Origin: Pseudomonas sp. KUIN-1
Lineage (GTDB): Bacteria > Pseudomonadota > Gammaproteobacteria > Pseudomonadales > Pseudomonadaceae
Direction of reading: 5' to 3'
Length of the DNA: 64,000 bases
Assembly: GCF_009176725.1 (NCBI RefSeq)
Contig: NZ_AP020337.1
Coordinates: forward strand, 5,506,001 to 5,570,000
Shown here: piece by piece, positions 43,720 to 52,901 of the stretch
Position numbering within the stretch: position 1 is the first letter of the stretch
How the letters are laid out: every line of letters begins with the position of its first letter
Position numbers and translations under genes: made by a program
Notes under the pieces: model-generated
The model's input: the letters and a program-made list of their open reading frames with translations, nothing else
What the model was told of the DNA's origin: nothing
The model's database searches: none

Positions 43720-43721
43720 GG

Positions 43722-44519
43722 TTACCTTACAACGCCCTCATCGATCAACAGCTTCAGAATCGCGGCTGCGCCCTCTTCAGGGCGCAGCCCCTTGAGCACC
43801 TGCCCCCCGCCACCACTGGCCTTGGCGGTGGCGGCTTTCATGCGATCAGCGCCGCTCTTGGCCTTGATCACTTTCAGGCGTTTGGGCCGCGGTCTGGCGG
43901 GCTGCAGCGATTGGTCGGTCAATAACTCATCGGTAACTGCCTGAACGATTTCGGTGTCCAGCGTGCCACGCTGCGCGGGCCCGAAGGCGCTTTGTCGAGG
44001 TGTGGGAGCCGCGTTATCCACAGTGGCCAGAAACGGCAGGCGAACCTTCAGCCGGCGACGCTGGCCGCGAGGCAGAGCCTGCAAGACCAGCGCGGTGCCG
44101 TTGTTCAGCGCCTCGACTTCAGCCAGACCGGTCACCAATGGCCAGCCCAGCCTCTCAGCCAACAGAAAGGGCAGCATGCCCGACCCTTCACCGGTTTCAG
44201 CCTGACTGCCGGCCAACACCACCTGTGCGGCAGAATCCCGGAGGTAGTCAGTCAACGCAATCAGCGCATCGGCGCCCTCGGGTTGCTCCAGCACATGCAG
44301 TTCGCTGAGGCCCATGCCCAGGTAGGCACGCAGCGCCGGTTCTTCGGCATTGCCGGCATGCAGCACCTGCAAGTTATCCCCAGCCAGTTGCAAGCCAAGC
44401 TCGACGGCTCGGGCATCCTGCTCGGCGCGGCGCGCACGACCGGATGTCGGGTGCGCCCCGATGGACACCAGACTGATGATCTGTACCGCATGCTTATCCA
44501 CAGACACTTCAGGCTGCAT
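43722..44519 (-). CDS. etfB: Electron transfer flavoprotein beta subunit, dimethylglycine pathway
   Basis: A 265-residue EtfB, the partner of the upstream EtfA, taking electrons from DgcA/DgcB toward the respiratory chain. The fold signature is GAHPTSGRARRAEQDARAVELGLQL, and the AMP-binding region is replaced by a basic tail (PRPKRLKVIKAKSG). It overlaps etfA by 11 bp. This matches PA5400/PA5401 order downstream of dgcB. Its end lies 2 bp from the giant gene, so the two run into each other. Confidence 0.9.
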   Translation of the reverse strand: MQPEVSVDKHAVQIISLVSIGAHPTSGRARRAEQDARAVELGLQLAGDNLQVLHAGNAEEPALRAYLGMGLSELHVLEQPEGADALIALTDYLRDSAAQVVLAGSQAETGEGSGMLPFLLAERLGWPLVTGLAEVEALNNGTALVLQALPRGQRRRLKVRLPFLATVDNAAPTPRQSAFGPAQRGTLDTEIVQAVTDELLTDQSLQPARPRPKRLKVIKAKSGADRMKAATAKASGGGGQVLKGLRPEEGAAAILKLLIDEGVVR

Positions 44520-45729
44520 CGCGCTTACCTCCGCTACGCCAGGCTCGCACTGCGGCGATCAACGCCGTGAGCACTTCGGCACTCTCGCCGATGACCGATA
44601 GATCAGCGCGCTTGACCATGTCGCAGCCCGCATCCAGATTGATCGCAATGACCTTGTCACAGGCGCCGATGCCCTGCAGATGCTGGATGGCCCCGGAAAT
44701 ACCGACGGCCACATAGACCCTTGCGGTCACCCAGGTGCCACTCGCGCCTACTTGACGCTCGCGGCCCATGAAACCATCGTCCACTGCCACCCGCGACGCC
44801 CCTTCGGTAGCCCCGAGTGCCGCAGCGGCTTGATGAAACAGGTCCCAGTCCCTGACGCCATTGCCGCCAGACAGAATGAATTCGGCTTCAGCCATGGGGA
44901 TAACGCCGGGATCGACGGCTACCGCCCCCAGGTCTTCGATACGCGGCAGGCTGCGCGCCACGCCTGTGGACAACTCGACCGGCAATGCCTCGTGGCGGGT
45001 TTCGCTGACCGGTTCGGCGCACTCCACAGCGGCCAGAATCAGGCGCGCCAGAGGCCGAACCAGGTCTTCGCGGCCTGCACCTGCGCGGCTTATGCACAGC
45101 TGGTCCTTGACCTGCCAGACCCGCGTTGCGGGTCGCTCGCCGATGCTGGCGGCAAAACGTCTTCCCAGCTCGCCACCGCCGCTGCGGCTGTCCGGCAGCA
45201 GCCAGTGGCGCGGGTTGAACTGGTTATCCACAGCCCGCAGCCCTTGCACACGCTGTTCAGGTGAATAACCGTCGAACTCGGCACCGTCGATAATCAACAG
45301 CCGATCCGCGCCAGCGGTGTCGAAGGCAGTTTCCTTGTGCTCGCCGAACACCACCGCCAGCACGGCGCCCTCGGCCCCCGCCAGCTGACGCGCCAGGCCC
45401 AGCAAATCACGGTCATGGCTGCTCAGGCGGCCGCCGACCATATCGGGCACCACGGTGATATAGAACCCTGGCTCGGCGACGGCATGCAGCGGTAGCTGCA
45501 CCTCGACAGCGGCCGATCGCTTGACCGCGCCGCCCTGCTGCGCGCCGCTGCGGTCAATACGCTTGATGCCGTTGGGGCCGATAAATCCCTGACCATGCAG
45601 GTTTTTGCGCATCAGGCCATTCGGCCCCATCCAGCTGTTCTGTACGGGCTGCATGGCCGCGTGCAACGGATGCAGTCGATTGCGGGCGATCCACTCGGCG
45701 CGTGGATCACGGCGGATAAGGTCGCTCAT
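44509..45729 (-). CDS. etfA: Electron transfer flavoprotein alpha subunit, dimethylglycine pathway
   Basis: A 406-residue EtfA. The C-terminal FAD domain has the hallmark VGASGTWVTARVYVAVGISG with AIQHLQGI following. Here the N-terminus is longer than that of the general EtfA and holds a segment RIDRSGAQQGGAVKRSAA that resembles the Fix-type/dgc-associated EtfA. It overlaps etfB by 11 bp and dgcB by 1 bp, so the four genes are tightly coupled. Confidence 0.91.
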   Translation of the reverse strand: MSDLIRRDPRAEWIARNRLHPLHAAMQPVQNSWMGPNGLMRKNLHGQGFIGPNGIKRIDRSGAQQGGAVKRSAAVEVQLPLHAVAEPGFYITVVPDMVGGRLSSHDRDLLGLARQLAGAEGAVLAVVFGEHKETAFDTAGADRLLIIDGAEFDGYSPEQRVQGLRAVDNQFNPRHWLLPDSRSGGGELGRRFAASIGERPATRVWQVKDQLCISRAGAGREDLVRPLARLILAAVECAEPVSETRHEALPVELSTGVARSLPRIEDLGAVAVDPGVIPMAEAEFILSGGNGVRDWDLFHQAAAALGATEGASRVAVDDGFMGRERQVGASGTWVTARVYVAVGISGAIQHLQGIGACDKVIAINLDAGCDMVKRADLSVIGESAEVLTALIAAVRAWRSGGKRDAA

Positions 45730-47693
45730 CAGTGCACCTCCGCAGGTTCACGTTTGGCCGGTGCTGGCGTGCTGGGGATAACTTCCTCGATCAACGCATC
45801 GGCCACCAGCTCGGCGATGTCCTTGATCAGCGGTCGCGGTTCGACAACGCCTTCGAGCATGGCCGTGCACTGTGGACAACCCACGGCCACCAGTTCGGCA
45901 GCCGTTTCACGAATGTCGTCCATGCGCATGTCGGGAATCCGCTGTCTGCCGGGAATATCCGTGATCGGCGCGCCACCGCCGCCACCGCAGCAGCGGGAAC
46001 GGAAGCCCGAGCGCTGCATTTCCCTGATCTCGATCCCCAGTGCGCGCAGCACTTCACGCGGCGCCTCGTATTCGCCGTTGTAACGGCCCAGATAACACGG
46101 GTCGTGATAGGTCACGCTGGCGCCTTTGTGCTGACTCAGATTCAGGGCGCCGCTGCGCACCAGCTCGGCCATGAAGGTGCTGTGATGCTGCACCTGATAA
46201 TCACCGCCAAAAGCGCCATATTCGTTCTTCAATACATGAAAGCTGTGCGGGTCGCAGGTCACGATGCGTTGGACACTGTACCGGGACAGGGTCTGAATGT
46301 TGCGTCGGGCGAGCGCCTGGAAGGTCGCTTCATCACCCAAACGTCGCGCCACGTCGCCGCTGTCGCGTTCTTCGAGGCCCAGCACGGCAAAATCCACACC
46401 GGCCGCCTTGAGGACTTTGACGAACGCGCGCAGGGTACGCTGGTTACGCATATCGAACGCGCCATCACCGACCCAGAACAGCACATCCACGGTTTTTTTC
46501 TCGCTGAGCAGCGTCAGGTTCAGATCGGCCGCCCAGTTCATTCGCCCGCCCGGCGCAAACCCGCCGGGGTTGTCGGTAGCAATCAGGTTGTCCAGCACTT
46601 CAGCGCCCTTGTTCGGCGTAGCGCCCTTTTCGAGAGTCAGGTGGCGGCGCATGTCGACGATGGCATCAACGTGCTCGATCATCATCGGACACTCTTCGAC
46701 GCAGGCCCGGCATGTGGTGCAGGACCACAGCGTTTCGGCGTCCACCAGCCCGTTGACGATGGGCTGATGCGGATTGCCGCCATGCTCGCCCAGCGGTTTG
46801 CCTTTACCGTCCAGCGATGGATACGGACTGCCCGCAAATTTTGCGTCGGTGCCACCGGCAAGGCCGACCACCATGTCCTGAATCAGCTTTTTGGGGTTGA
46901 GCGGCTGGCCCGCCGCAAACGCCGGGCAGGCCGCTTCGCACTTGCCGCACTGCACGCAGGCGTCGAAGCCCAGCAGTTGATTCCAGGTGAAGTCCTGGGG
47001 CTTTTCCACACCCAACGGCGCGCTGCGATCGGCCAGGTCCAGCGGTTTCAAGCCCGTGGAACGTCCGCCACCAAAACGCTCGGCCCGGCGATGCCAGGCC
47101 AGGTGCAGCGCCCCGGCGAAGGCATGCTTCATCGGCCCGCCCCAGGTCATGCCGAAAAACAGTTCGCTCACGCCCCACAGCACGCCCAGCCCAAGGACGG
47201 CCACCAGCACCCAGCCACCGAAGTGCTCGGGAAGAATGCCGGCCACCGGCAGCGTGACCAGAAAGAAGCTCGCGGAAAACGCCATGAGGCTTTTCGGCAG
47301 GCGCATCCATGGGCCTTTCGACAGACGCGCAGGAGGGTTCAGACGACGACGATAGACAAACACCGCGCCGACAAACATCACCGCCGTCATCAGCAGCAGC
47401 GCATAGCCAAGCACGCGATTATGCAGACCGAAACCGTGCACCAGAATCGCCAGCACAATCGAGGCCACCGCACCGCCCGCTGTGGCCACGTGGGTATTGG
47501 CGATGTATTTGTCGCGTGCGACCACATGATGCAGATCGACCATGTAACGCTTGGGCATAGCCAGCAGGCCACCCAGCCAATCGACTTTCGAGGACCGACC
47601 GTTGCGCCACAGGGTTACCCGCCGCCAGGCGCCCAGCGCCGCAAGGGCCAGGGCGCTGAACAGCAGGATGGGAAGAAGAGTGTCTAGCATCAT
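45729..47693 (-). CDS. dgcB: Dimethylglycine catabolism Fe-S membrane protein DgcB
   Basis: A 654-residue membrane-bound iron-sulfur protein, related to heterodisulfide reductase and glycolate oxidase subunits. About five N-terminal membrane helices (residues 1-180) precede two [4Fe-4S] motifs, CVQCGKCEAACP and CTTCRACVEECP, then two CCG domains (DPCYLGRYNGEYEAPRE and SRCCGGGGG). DgcB is thought to pass electrons from DgcA to the ETF pair and the quinone pool. In P. aeruginosa it is PA5399 and is needed for growth on dimethylglycine. Initiation could be at either of two adjacent ATGs. Confidence 0.92.
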   Translation of the reverse strand: MMLDTLLPILLFSALALAALGAWRRVTLWRNGRSSKVDWLGGLLAMPKRYMVDLHHVVARDKYIANTHVATAGGAVASIVLAILVHGFGLHNRVLGYALLLMTAVMFVGAVFVYRRRLNPPARLSKGPWMRLPKSLMAFSASFFLVTLPVAGILPEHFGGWVLVAVLGLGVLWGVSELFFGMTWGGPMKHAFAGALHLAWHRRAERFGGGRSTGLKPLDLADRSAPLGVEKPQDFTWNQLLGFDACVQCGKCEAACPAFAAGQPLNPKKLIQDMVVGLAGGTDAKFAGSPYPSLDGKGKPLGEHGGNPHQPIVNGLVDAETLWSCTTCRACVEECPMMIEHVDAIVDMRRHLTLEKGATPNKGAEVLDNLIATDNPGGFAPGGRMNWAADLNLTLLSEKKTVDVLFWVGDGAFDMRNQRTLRAFVKVLKAAGVDFAVLGLEERDSGDVARRLGDEATFQALARRNIQTLSRYSVQRIVTCDPHSFHVLKNEYGAFGGDYQVQHHSTFMAELVRSGALNLSQHKGASVTYHDPCYLGRYNGEYEAPREVLRALGIEIREMQRSGFRSRCCGGGGGAPITDIPGRQRIPDMRMDDIRETAAELVAVGCPQCTAMLEGVVEPRPLIKDIAELVADALIEEVIPSTPAPAKREPAEVH

Positions 47694-47715
47694 GTCGCTC
47701 TCAAGGCAAAAGCCT

Positions 47716-47796
47716 CAAGCTGCAAGCTGCAAGCTTCAAGAAAAAGCACGGAACAGAAGCGCTTACTTGCCGCTTGAAGCTAACAACTTGCAGCTG
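47716..47796. repeat. Inverted repeat between dgcB and dgcA
   Basis: CAAGCTGCAAGCTGCAAGC with TTCAAG (47716-47740) is opposed by CTTGAAGC and CTTGCAGCTG (47773-47796). This is a second palindromic type in the window, with an AGCTGCAAG core. It lies in the 106-bp gap between the two genes and could affect the 3' end of one transcript. Confidence 0.65.
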
Positions 47797-47799
47797 CTC

Positions 47800-49860
47800 T
47801 CAGAAATCCTTACACAGCCGCAAGCCGTCATAGATCGCCGCGTGGGTATTACGCTGCGCCACGCAATCGCCTATACGAAACAGCAGGTAACCGTCACCCG
47901 GCTGGCTCAACGATGGCTGTGGCTGAATGGCGAACAGCGCGTCGATGTCGATCTGGCCTTTGTTGCGCGAGCCTTCCTTGAGCGCGTAGTAGATCGCTTC
48001 GTCCGGACGCACACCGTTTTCCACCACCACCTGATCGACCACCCGCTCTTCCTTGGCGCCGGTGTATTCGTTTTCCAGCACCGCTACCAGCTTGTCGCCC
48101 TCGCGATAGACCTTTTCCAGCATCATGTCGCCGGTCATGATCACTTCCTTGGGGTACATGCTGCGGTAGTAGGTCGGGAACGAGGTTCCGCCAATCGCTA
48201 CGCCCGGTTTGATGTCATCGGTGACGATTTCGACCTGGCAGCCCTTGTCGGCCAGAAAGTCGGCCACCGACATGCCGGTGAACTCGCAGATGGTGTCGTA
48301 GACCAGCACGTTCTTGCCTGGCGCCACCTTGCCGTCCAGCACGTCCCAACTGCTGACCACCAGGCCTTCCGCCGCCCCCCAGTGTTCGTTCTGCTCCAGA
48401 AACGGATGACCGCCGACCGCCAGCACCACGATGTCCGGGCGCAGGTCGAGAATGGTTGCCGCATCCGCTGCGGTCCCCAGACGCAGGTCGACTTTCAGGC
48501 GCGCCAGCTCCAGCTGGAACCAGCGGGTGATGCCGGCGATCTGGTCGCGCTGCGGTGCCTTCGATGCCGTGGTGATCTGCCCGCCGATGAAGTCCTTCTT
48601 CTCGAACAGGGTCACGTCATGGCCGCGTTCGGCGGAGACCCGCGCCGCTTCCATGCCGGCAGGACCGGCACCGACCACCACGACCTTGCGCTTCGGCCCG
48701 GCGGATTTCTCGATAATGTGCGGCACGCCCATGTATTCGCGGGAGGTCGCGGCGTTCTGGATGCACAGCACGTCCAGGCCCTGATACTGACGATCGATGC
48801 AGTAGTTGGCACCGACGCACTGTTTGATCTGATCGATCTGGCCCATTTTGATCTTGGCGATCAGGTGCGGGTCGGCAATGTGCGCGCGGGTCATGCCGAC
48901 CATGTCGACATAGCCGCCTTCCAGAATTCGCGTTGCCTGGTTCGGGTCCTTGATGTTCTGCGCATGCAGCACCGGGGCCTTGACCACTTCCTTGATGCCG
49001 GCCGCCAGGTGCAGGAACGGCTCCGGTGGATAACTCATGTTCGGAATGACGTTGGCCAGGGTGTTGTGGGTGTCACAGCCCGAGCCCACCACGCCGATGA
49101 AATCGATCATGCCGGTGTCGTCGTAATACCTGGCGATCTGTTTCATGTCCTCGTGGCTGAGGCCGTCCGGGTGAAACTCGTCGCCACAGATGCGCAACCC
49201 CACACAGAAGTCGGGGCCGACTTCCTTGCGCACCGCCTTGATCACTTCGAGGCCGAAGCGCATGCGGTTCTCGAAACTGCCGCCCCATTCATCGGTGCGC
49301 TTGTTGACGCGTGGGCTCCAGAACTGGTCGATCATGTGCTGATGCACCGCCGACAACTCGACGCCATCCAGACCACCGGCCTTGGCACGCGCCGCAGCGC
49401 TGGCGTAGTTGCCGATTACCCGCCAGATTTCTTCCGGCTCGATGGTTTTACAGGTTGCCCGGTGTACCGGCTCACGAATGCCCGACGGCGACAGCAGGGT
49501 CGGCCAGTGGTCGCCATCCCAGCGCGAGCGACGGCCCATGTGGGTAATCTGGATCATGATCTTGGCGCCGTGCTTGTGCATGGCGTCGGCGAGGTTCTGG
49601 AAGTGCGGGATGATTCTGTCGGTCGCCAGGTTGACCGATTTCCACCAGCCTTGCGGGCTGTCGATGGCCACGCTTGAAGAGCCGCCACAAATGGCCAGAC
49701 CGATACCGCCCTTGGCTTTCTCCTCGTAGTACTTCACGTAACGATCCGTGGTCATGCCGCCGTCGGTGGCGTAGACCTCAGCGTGCGCAGTGCTCAGCAC
49801 GCGATTGCGGATGGTGAGTTTGCCGATCTGGATCGGCTGGAACATCGCTTCGAAAGCCAT
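47800..49860 (-). CDS. dgcA: Dimethylglycine demethylase, FMN/FAD oxidoreductase DgcA
   Basis: A 686-residue trimethylamine-dehydrogenase/2,4-dienoyl-reductase-type enzyme that demethylates dimethylglycine to sarcosine. The N-terminal TIM barrel binds FMN (IQITHMGRRSRWD, HQHMIDQFWSPRVNKRTDEW in parts); the C-terminal half has the FAD motif VVVGAGPAGMEAARVSAERG and a NAD-like fold. The [4Fe-4S] region reads CVGANYC then C 12 residues later (CIQNAATSRE); the second Cys of the usual CxxCxxxC pattern is Ala here. It is the first of dgcA-dgcB-etfA-etfB. Confidence 0.93.
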   Translation of the reverse strand: MAFEAMFQPIQIGKLTIRNRVLSTAHAEVYATDGGMTTDRYVKYYEEKAKGGIGLAICGGSSSVAIDSPQGWWKSVNLATDRIIPHFQNLADAMHKHGAKIMIQITHMGRRSRWDGDHWPTLLSPSGIREPVHRATCKTIEPEEIWRVIGNYASAAARAKAGGLDGVELSAVHQHMIDQFWSPRVNKRTDEWGGSFENRMRFGLEVIKAVRKEVGPDFCVGLRICGDEFHPDGLSHEDMKQIARYYDDTGMIDFIGVVGSGCDTHNTLANVIPNMSYPPEPFLHLAAGIKEVVKAPVLHAQNIKDPNQATRILEGGYVDMVGMTRAHIADPHLIAKIKMGQIDQIKQCVGANYCIDRQYQGLDVLCIQNAATSREYMGVPHIIEKSAGPKRKVVVVGAGPAGMEAARVSAERGHDVTLFEKKDFIGGQITTASKAPQRDQIAGITRWFQLELARLKVDLRLGTAADAATILDLRPDIVVLAVGGHPFLEQNEHWGAAEGLVVSSWDVLDGKVAPGKNVLVYDTICEFTGMSVADFLADKGCQVEIVTDDIKPGVAIGGTSFPTYYRSMYPKEVIMTGDMMLEKVYREGDKLVAVLENEYTGAKEERVVDQVVVENGVRPDEAIYYALKEGSRNKGQIDIDALFAIQPQPSLSQPGDGYLLFRIGDCVAQRNTHAAIYDGLRLCKDF

Positions 49861-49875
49861 AACCCGATCCTCGAT

Positions 49876-50406
49876 TTACAGCGGCTTGACGACGAACAGA
49901 CCGTCGTCATGACCTTCTTCGGAACCACCGTAAACCTGCTCGGCAACCGTGCGCACAGGGCTGCCGCTGGCAGCGAGGATCTGGTCCATGGCCCCGGCGA
50001 ACCAGCCGGTGAACATGTAATCGACCTTGCGCCCGACCTTGCCGTAGACGTACACGAAACAGGAGTGCTCCAGCTTCACACTGGCAGTGCCTTTCTCGAC
50101 GTCGATGTCCTGGATCTTGAACAGGCCCCAGCCACGCTGCGACAGGCGCTTCATGTAATGCTCGAACACCGCAACGCCTTGCAGACCATGACATTCGGCT
50201 TCCTTTTCGCACCAGTGCCAGGCGGATTTGTAACCCGCCTTGTAGAGGATGTCGGCGTAGGCATCGGCGCCCAGCACTTCTTCGATGCCCATATGGTTGT
50301 TGACGAAAAAGTGCCGGGGCACGTACAGCATCGGCAACGCATCGGAGGTCCAGACGCCGGTTTCGCTGTCGACTTCGATGGGCAGTTGCGGGGCGATTTT
50401 AGCCAT
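49876..50406 (-). CDS. DUF5943 protein with V4R-like domain (PA5397 type)
   Basis: A 176-residue protein that in P. aeruginosa lies between the dipeptidase PA5396 and dgcA. The pattern YVPRHFFVNNHMG, EAECHGLQGVAVFEHYMKRL and KLEHSCFVYVYGKVGR with FTGWFAGAMDQIL resembles 4-vinyl reductase (V4R) small-molecule binding domains. Its role in dimethylglycine metabolism is not known. ATG 50404-50406 gives the family start MAKIAPQLP; 12 extra in-frame codons upstream are not family-like. It is probably in the dgc operon. Confidence 0.78.
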   Translation of the reverse strand: MAKIAPQLPIEVDSETGVWTSDALPMLYVPRHFFVNNHMGIEEVLGADAYADILYKAGYKSAWHWCEKEAECHGLQGVAVFEHYMKRLSQRGWGLFKIQDIDVEKGTASVKLEHSCFVYVYGKVGRKVDYMFTGWFAGAMDQILAASGSPVRTVAEQVYGGSEEGHDDGLFVVKPL

Positions 50407-50490
50407 GGCGGTCAAACTCCAGATGATTCGGGCTACACCCACCGCTCGAAGGGCCGTGGGGGTTCAATTCGATAAGGTATGGCGGGCGGT

Positions 50491-51468
50491 TTACTCGCCC
50501 CAGACGTCGGCCAGAACGTTGACCCAGTTCTCGCCCATGATCTTGCGCACCACGCGTTCGGAGTGACCGCGCTTGAGCAACGTTTCAGTCAGATTGGGAA
50601 ACTCCCCGACGGTGCGGATGCCCAGCGGGTTGATGATCTTGCCGAAGTTGGTCAGGCGGCGGGCGTAGCCCTTGTCGTGGGTCAGGTACTCGAAAAATTC
50701 CTGGCCGTGACCCTGGGTGAAGTCAGTACCAATGCCGATGGCGTCTTCGCCGACGATGTTCATCACATATTCGATGGCTTCGGCGTAATCGTCGATGGTC
50801 GACTCGATGCCCTTGGCCAGGAACGGCGCGAACATGGTCACACCGACAAACCCGCCATGGTCGGCGATGAACTTCAGTTCGGCGTCAGACTTGTTGCGCG
50901 GGTGTTCCTTGAGGCCGGACGGCAGGCAGTGGGAATAGCAGACCGGTTTTTTCGATTCGAGAATGACTTCTTCCGAGGTTTTCGAGCCGACATGGGACAG
51001 GTCGCACATCACCCCGACACGGTTCATTTCAGCGACGATCTCACGACCGAAACCCGACAGCCCGCCGTCGCGCTCGTAGCAGCCCGTGCCCACCAGATTC
51101 TGGGTGTTGTAGCACAGCTGCACGATGCCGACGCCGAGCTTCTTGAAGATCTCGACGTAGCCGATCTGGTCTTCATAGGCATGCGCGTTCTGGAAGCCGA
51201 ACAGGATGCCGGTCTTGCCCAGTTCCTTGGCCTTGCGGATATCGGCTGTGGTGTGCACCGGCATGACCAGGTCGCTGTTCTCGCGCATCAGTTTCTGGCT
51301 GGTGCAGATGCTGTTGATGGTCGCCTGAAAGCCTTCCCACACCGACACGGTGCAGTTGGCCATGGTCAGGCCGCCCTTGCGCATGTCTTCAAACAGCTCG
51401 CGGTTCCACTTGGCGATGATCAGCCCGTCAATAACGATGCTGTCAGCGTGTAATTCGGCTGGGCTCAT
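50491..51468 (-). CDS. M19 (renal dipeptidase-type) peptidase
   Basis: A 325-residue zinc-dependent hydrolase of the M19 family, matching PA5396, the first gene of the dgc cluster. Zinc ligand motifs visible are SIVIDGLI near the N-terminus (the usual HxD is changed to DxL here), VMCDLSHVG and YSHCLPS, and the later GIGTDFTQGHG. The variant first motif suggests the substrate is not an ordinary dipeptide. It lies 84 bp before the V4R-like gene and is divergent from the LprI-like gene. Confidence 0.85.
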   Translation of the reverse strand: MSPAELHADSIVIDGLIIAKWNRELFEDMRKGGLTMANCTVSVWEGFQATINSICTSQKLMRENSDLVMPVHTTADIRKAKELGKTGILFGFQNAHAYEDQIGYVEIFKKLGVGIVQLCYNTQNLVGTGCYERDGGLSGFGREIVAEMNRVGVMCDLSHVGSKTSEEVILESKKPVCYSHCLPSGLKEHPRNKSDAELKFIADHGGFVGVTMFAPFLAKGIESTIDDYAEAIEYVMNIVGEDAIGIGTDFTQGHGQEFFEYLTHDKGYARRLTNFGKIINPLGIRTVGEFPNLTETLLKRGHSERVVRKIMGENWVNVLADVWGE

Positions 51469-51696
51469 CAGGCTGTCCCCTTTTTTGATTCCGGTGCGCC
51501 GAATCGGCTGTCGGCGCTAATGGGGTCAGCATATGCCGGAGGGTCAGGGGAACCGGGTGCAAAAACGACAGGGGGTTTGCCGAAAGCGTCAAGATGCGAC
51601 AAAGGGGTACGGCGCGTGGTCGTGCGATGTCGTAAACCTGTTCAATGTCTCGCGCTTGAGACAGAATCGAGCCTATCAATGGATCGGAGCGACTCG

Positions 51697-52107
51697 ATGA
51701 AAACGTTTTTGCTGACCCTGGCCCTTATGACGACAGCTGTGACAGGCGTACATGCTGCTCAGAATCCGGACGCGTCGCCCTGCGACGGTGTCGAGGACGA
51801 CAAGCAGACACTGGAATGCTCGGCCTACAGCCGTACCACTGCCGAACAGTTGCTCAAGGAGAACTTCGACAATCTGCTCAAGCGGGTTCAGTCCCAGTTC
51901 GTTGCCAATAAGACGCAGTTCAACGACTTTACCAGCAAACTCAAAACCGCCCAGCAAGCCTGGGAGAAGCTGCGTGACGCCGACTGCGCGGTGGAAGTCT
52001 TTCCTTCTGCAGCAGGCAGCAAGGCCTTCACCATCAGCGAAAACGACTGCATTGCACGCATGAGTGACGAGCGCTCGGAGTATCTGGAGTCGATAGCTCA
52101 GGAATAA
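51697..52107 (+). CDS. LprI-type (DUF1311) lysozyme inhibitor-like protein
   Basis: A 136-residue secreted protein with a Sec signal (MKTFLLTLALMTTAVTG, HAA cleavage). The mature part has the DUF1311 layout: paired Cys (SPCDG, LECSAYS), QQAWEKLRDADCAVEVF and NDCIARMSDERSEYLE. LprI-family proteins inhibit host lysozyme in mycobacteria; here the role is inferred. ATG 51697 is chosen for the signal peptide; the upstream in-frame sequence is not signal-like. Confidence 0.85.
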   Translation: MKTFLLTLALMTTAVTGVHAAQNPDASPCDGVEDDKQTLECSAYSRTTAEQLLKENFDNLLKRVQSQFVANKTQFNDFTSKLKTAQQAWEKLRDADCAVEVFPSAAGSKAFTISENDCIARMSDERSEYLESIAQE

Positions 52108-52162
52108 CGTCTACGATGAGATAACCTGCCTCTTTATATGAACGAGCTCATCAGGTTTTCTC

Positions 52163-52582
52163 ATGATTATTTGCGGTGTAGAAATCAAAGGCAGCGAAGC
52201 CATCTTCGCCCTCGCCACACGGCAGAGCAGCGGCCTCGCCCACCTGCCGCTGGCCACGAAAAAGATCGCGCTGGAGGACGATGAAGAGCCTGCCAACGTC
52301 AAGGCTTTCGCCACGCAAATCGCAGGCTTCGTGCGTGAAAACGGCGTCAGCCACATCGCCATCAAGAAGCGCAGCAAGAAAGGCGAATTCGCTGGCGGCC
52401 CGACCACCTTCAAGATCGAAACCATCTTTCAACTGATGTCCGATTGCGACGTGGTGCTGATCTCGCCGCAAACCATCAACGCACAGAACAAGAAACACTC
52501 CTTCGCCCTGCCTGACACCCTGAACAAGTACCAGCACGAAGCGTACAAGGCGGCGTGTGCAGGGTTGATGAAGAGCGTTTAA
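52163..52582 (+). CDS. DUF3010 family protein
   Basis: A 139-residue cytoplasmic protein of a conserved family of unknown function. It begins MIICGVEIKGSEAIFALA, ASKHA/RNase H-like in flavour, with NKYQHEAYKAACAG near the end. ATG 52163 follows TCAGGTTTTC. No neighbour suggests a function. Confidence 0.82.
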   Translation: MIICGVEIKGSEAIFALATRQSSGLAHLPLATKKIALEDDEEPANVKAFATQIAGFVRENGVSHIAIKKRSKKGEFAGGPTTFKIETIFQLMSDCDVVLISPQTINAQNKKHSFALPDTLNKYQHEAYKAACAGLMKSV

Positions 52583-52589
52583 GCGCTTC

Positions 52590-52757
52590 AAGAGCGTCCG
52601 GAACCGCATGCCCACGCGGAGTACCCATCGTTACGCACAAGTCCGCTTTTGATTCTGGCCGAAGGCTGTGGGAGCGAACTTGTTCGCGAAGACGGTCGTT
52701 CAGAAAATGCATTTTTGGAGAATGTACCGGCCCTTTCGCGAACAAGTTCGCTCCTAC
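52590..52757. repeat. Short-repeat fragment followed by a single 90-bp REP doublet
   Basis: The stretch 52590-52632 has AGAGCGTCCGGAACCGCATG and CCCACGCGGAGT, pieces of the short-repeat family. At 52668-52757 is a REP doublet of exactly 90 bp. Its left arm starts GTGGGAGCGAACTTGTTCGC, with the A at position 3 changed to G compared with the other units. The whole 319-bp gap up to the fba gene has no gene. Confidence 0.85.
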
Positions 52758-52856
52758 GCCCGCCGGGCAGAAGCGAGATGTTCAGGCTCTTCAGTACTTG
52801 TGTCTAACCATGAGCGCGGAGCATTCATTCACCCGGCAGGTGCTTTTGACCGGACA

Positions 52857-52886
52857 TAAAAAAACCCGCACTTCTGCGGGTTTCTT
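52857..52886 (-). terminator. Terminator of fba
   Basis: CCCGCA-CTTC-TGCGGG is flanked by A-runs on the left and T on the right. On the minus strand the hairpin lies 15 bp after the fba stop and ends in a seven-U run. Confidence 0.85.
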
Positions 52887-52901
52887 CAATGCTCAGTCAA
52901 C

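Noticed and set aside
44014..45880. More TTATCCACA / TTGTCCACA sites in etfB, etfA and dgcB (about 44014, 44494, 44965, 45234, 45872)
   Set aside because: All lie in coding sequence and encode ordinary residues (mostly Val-Asp-Asn/Lys in three of them), so codon choice can explain them. I do not count them as part of the non-coding cluster.
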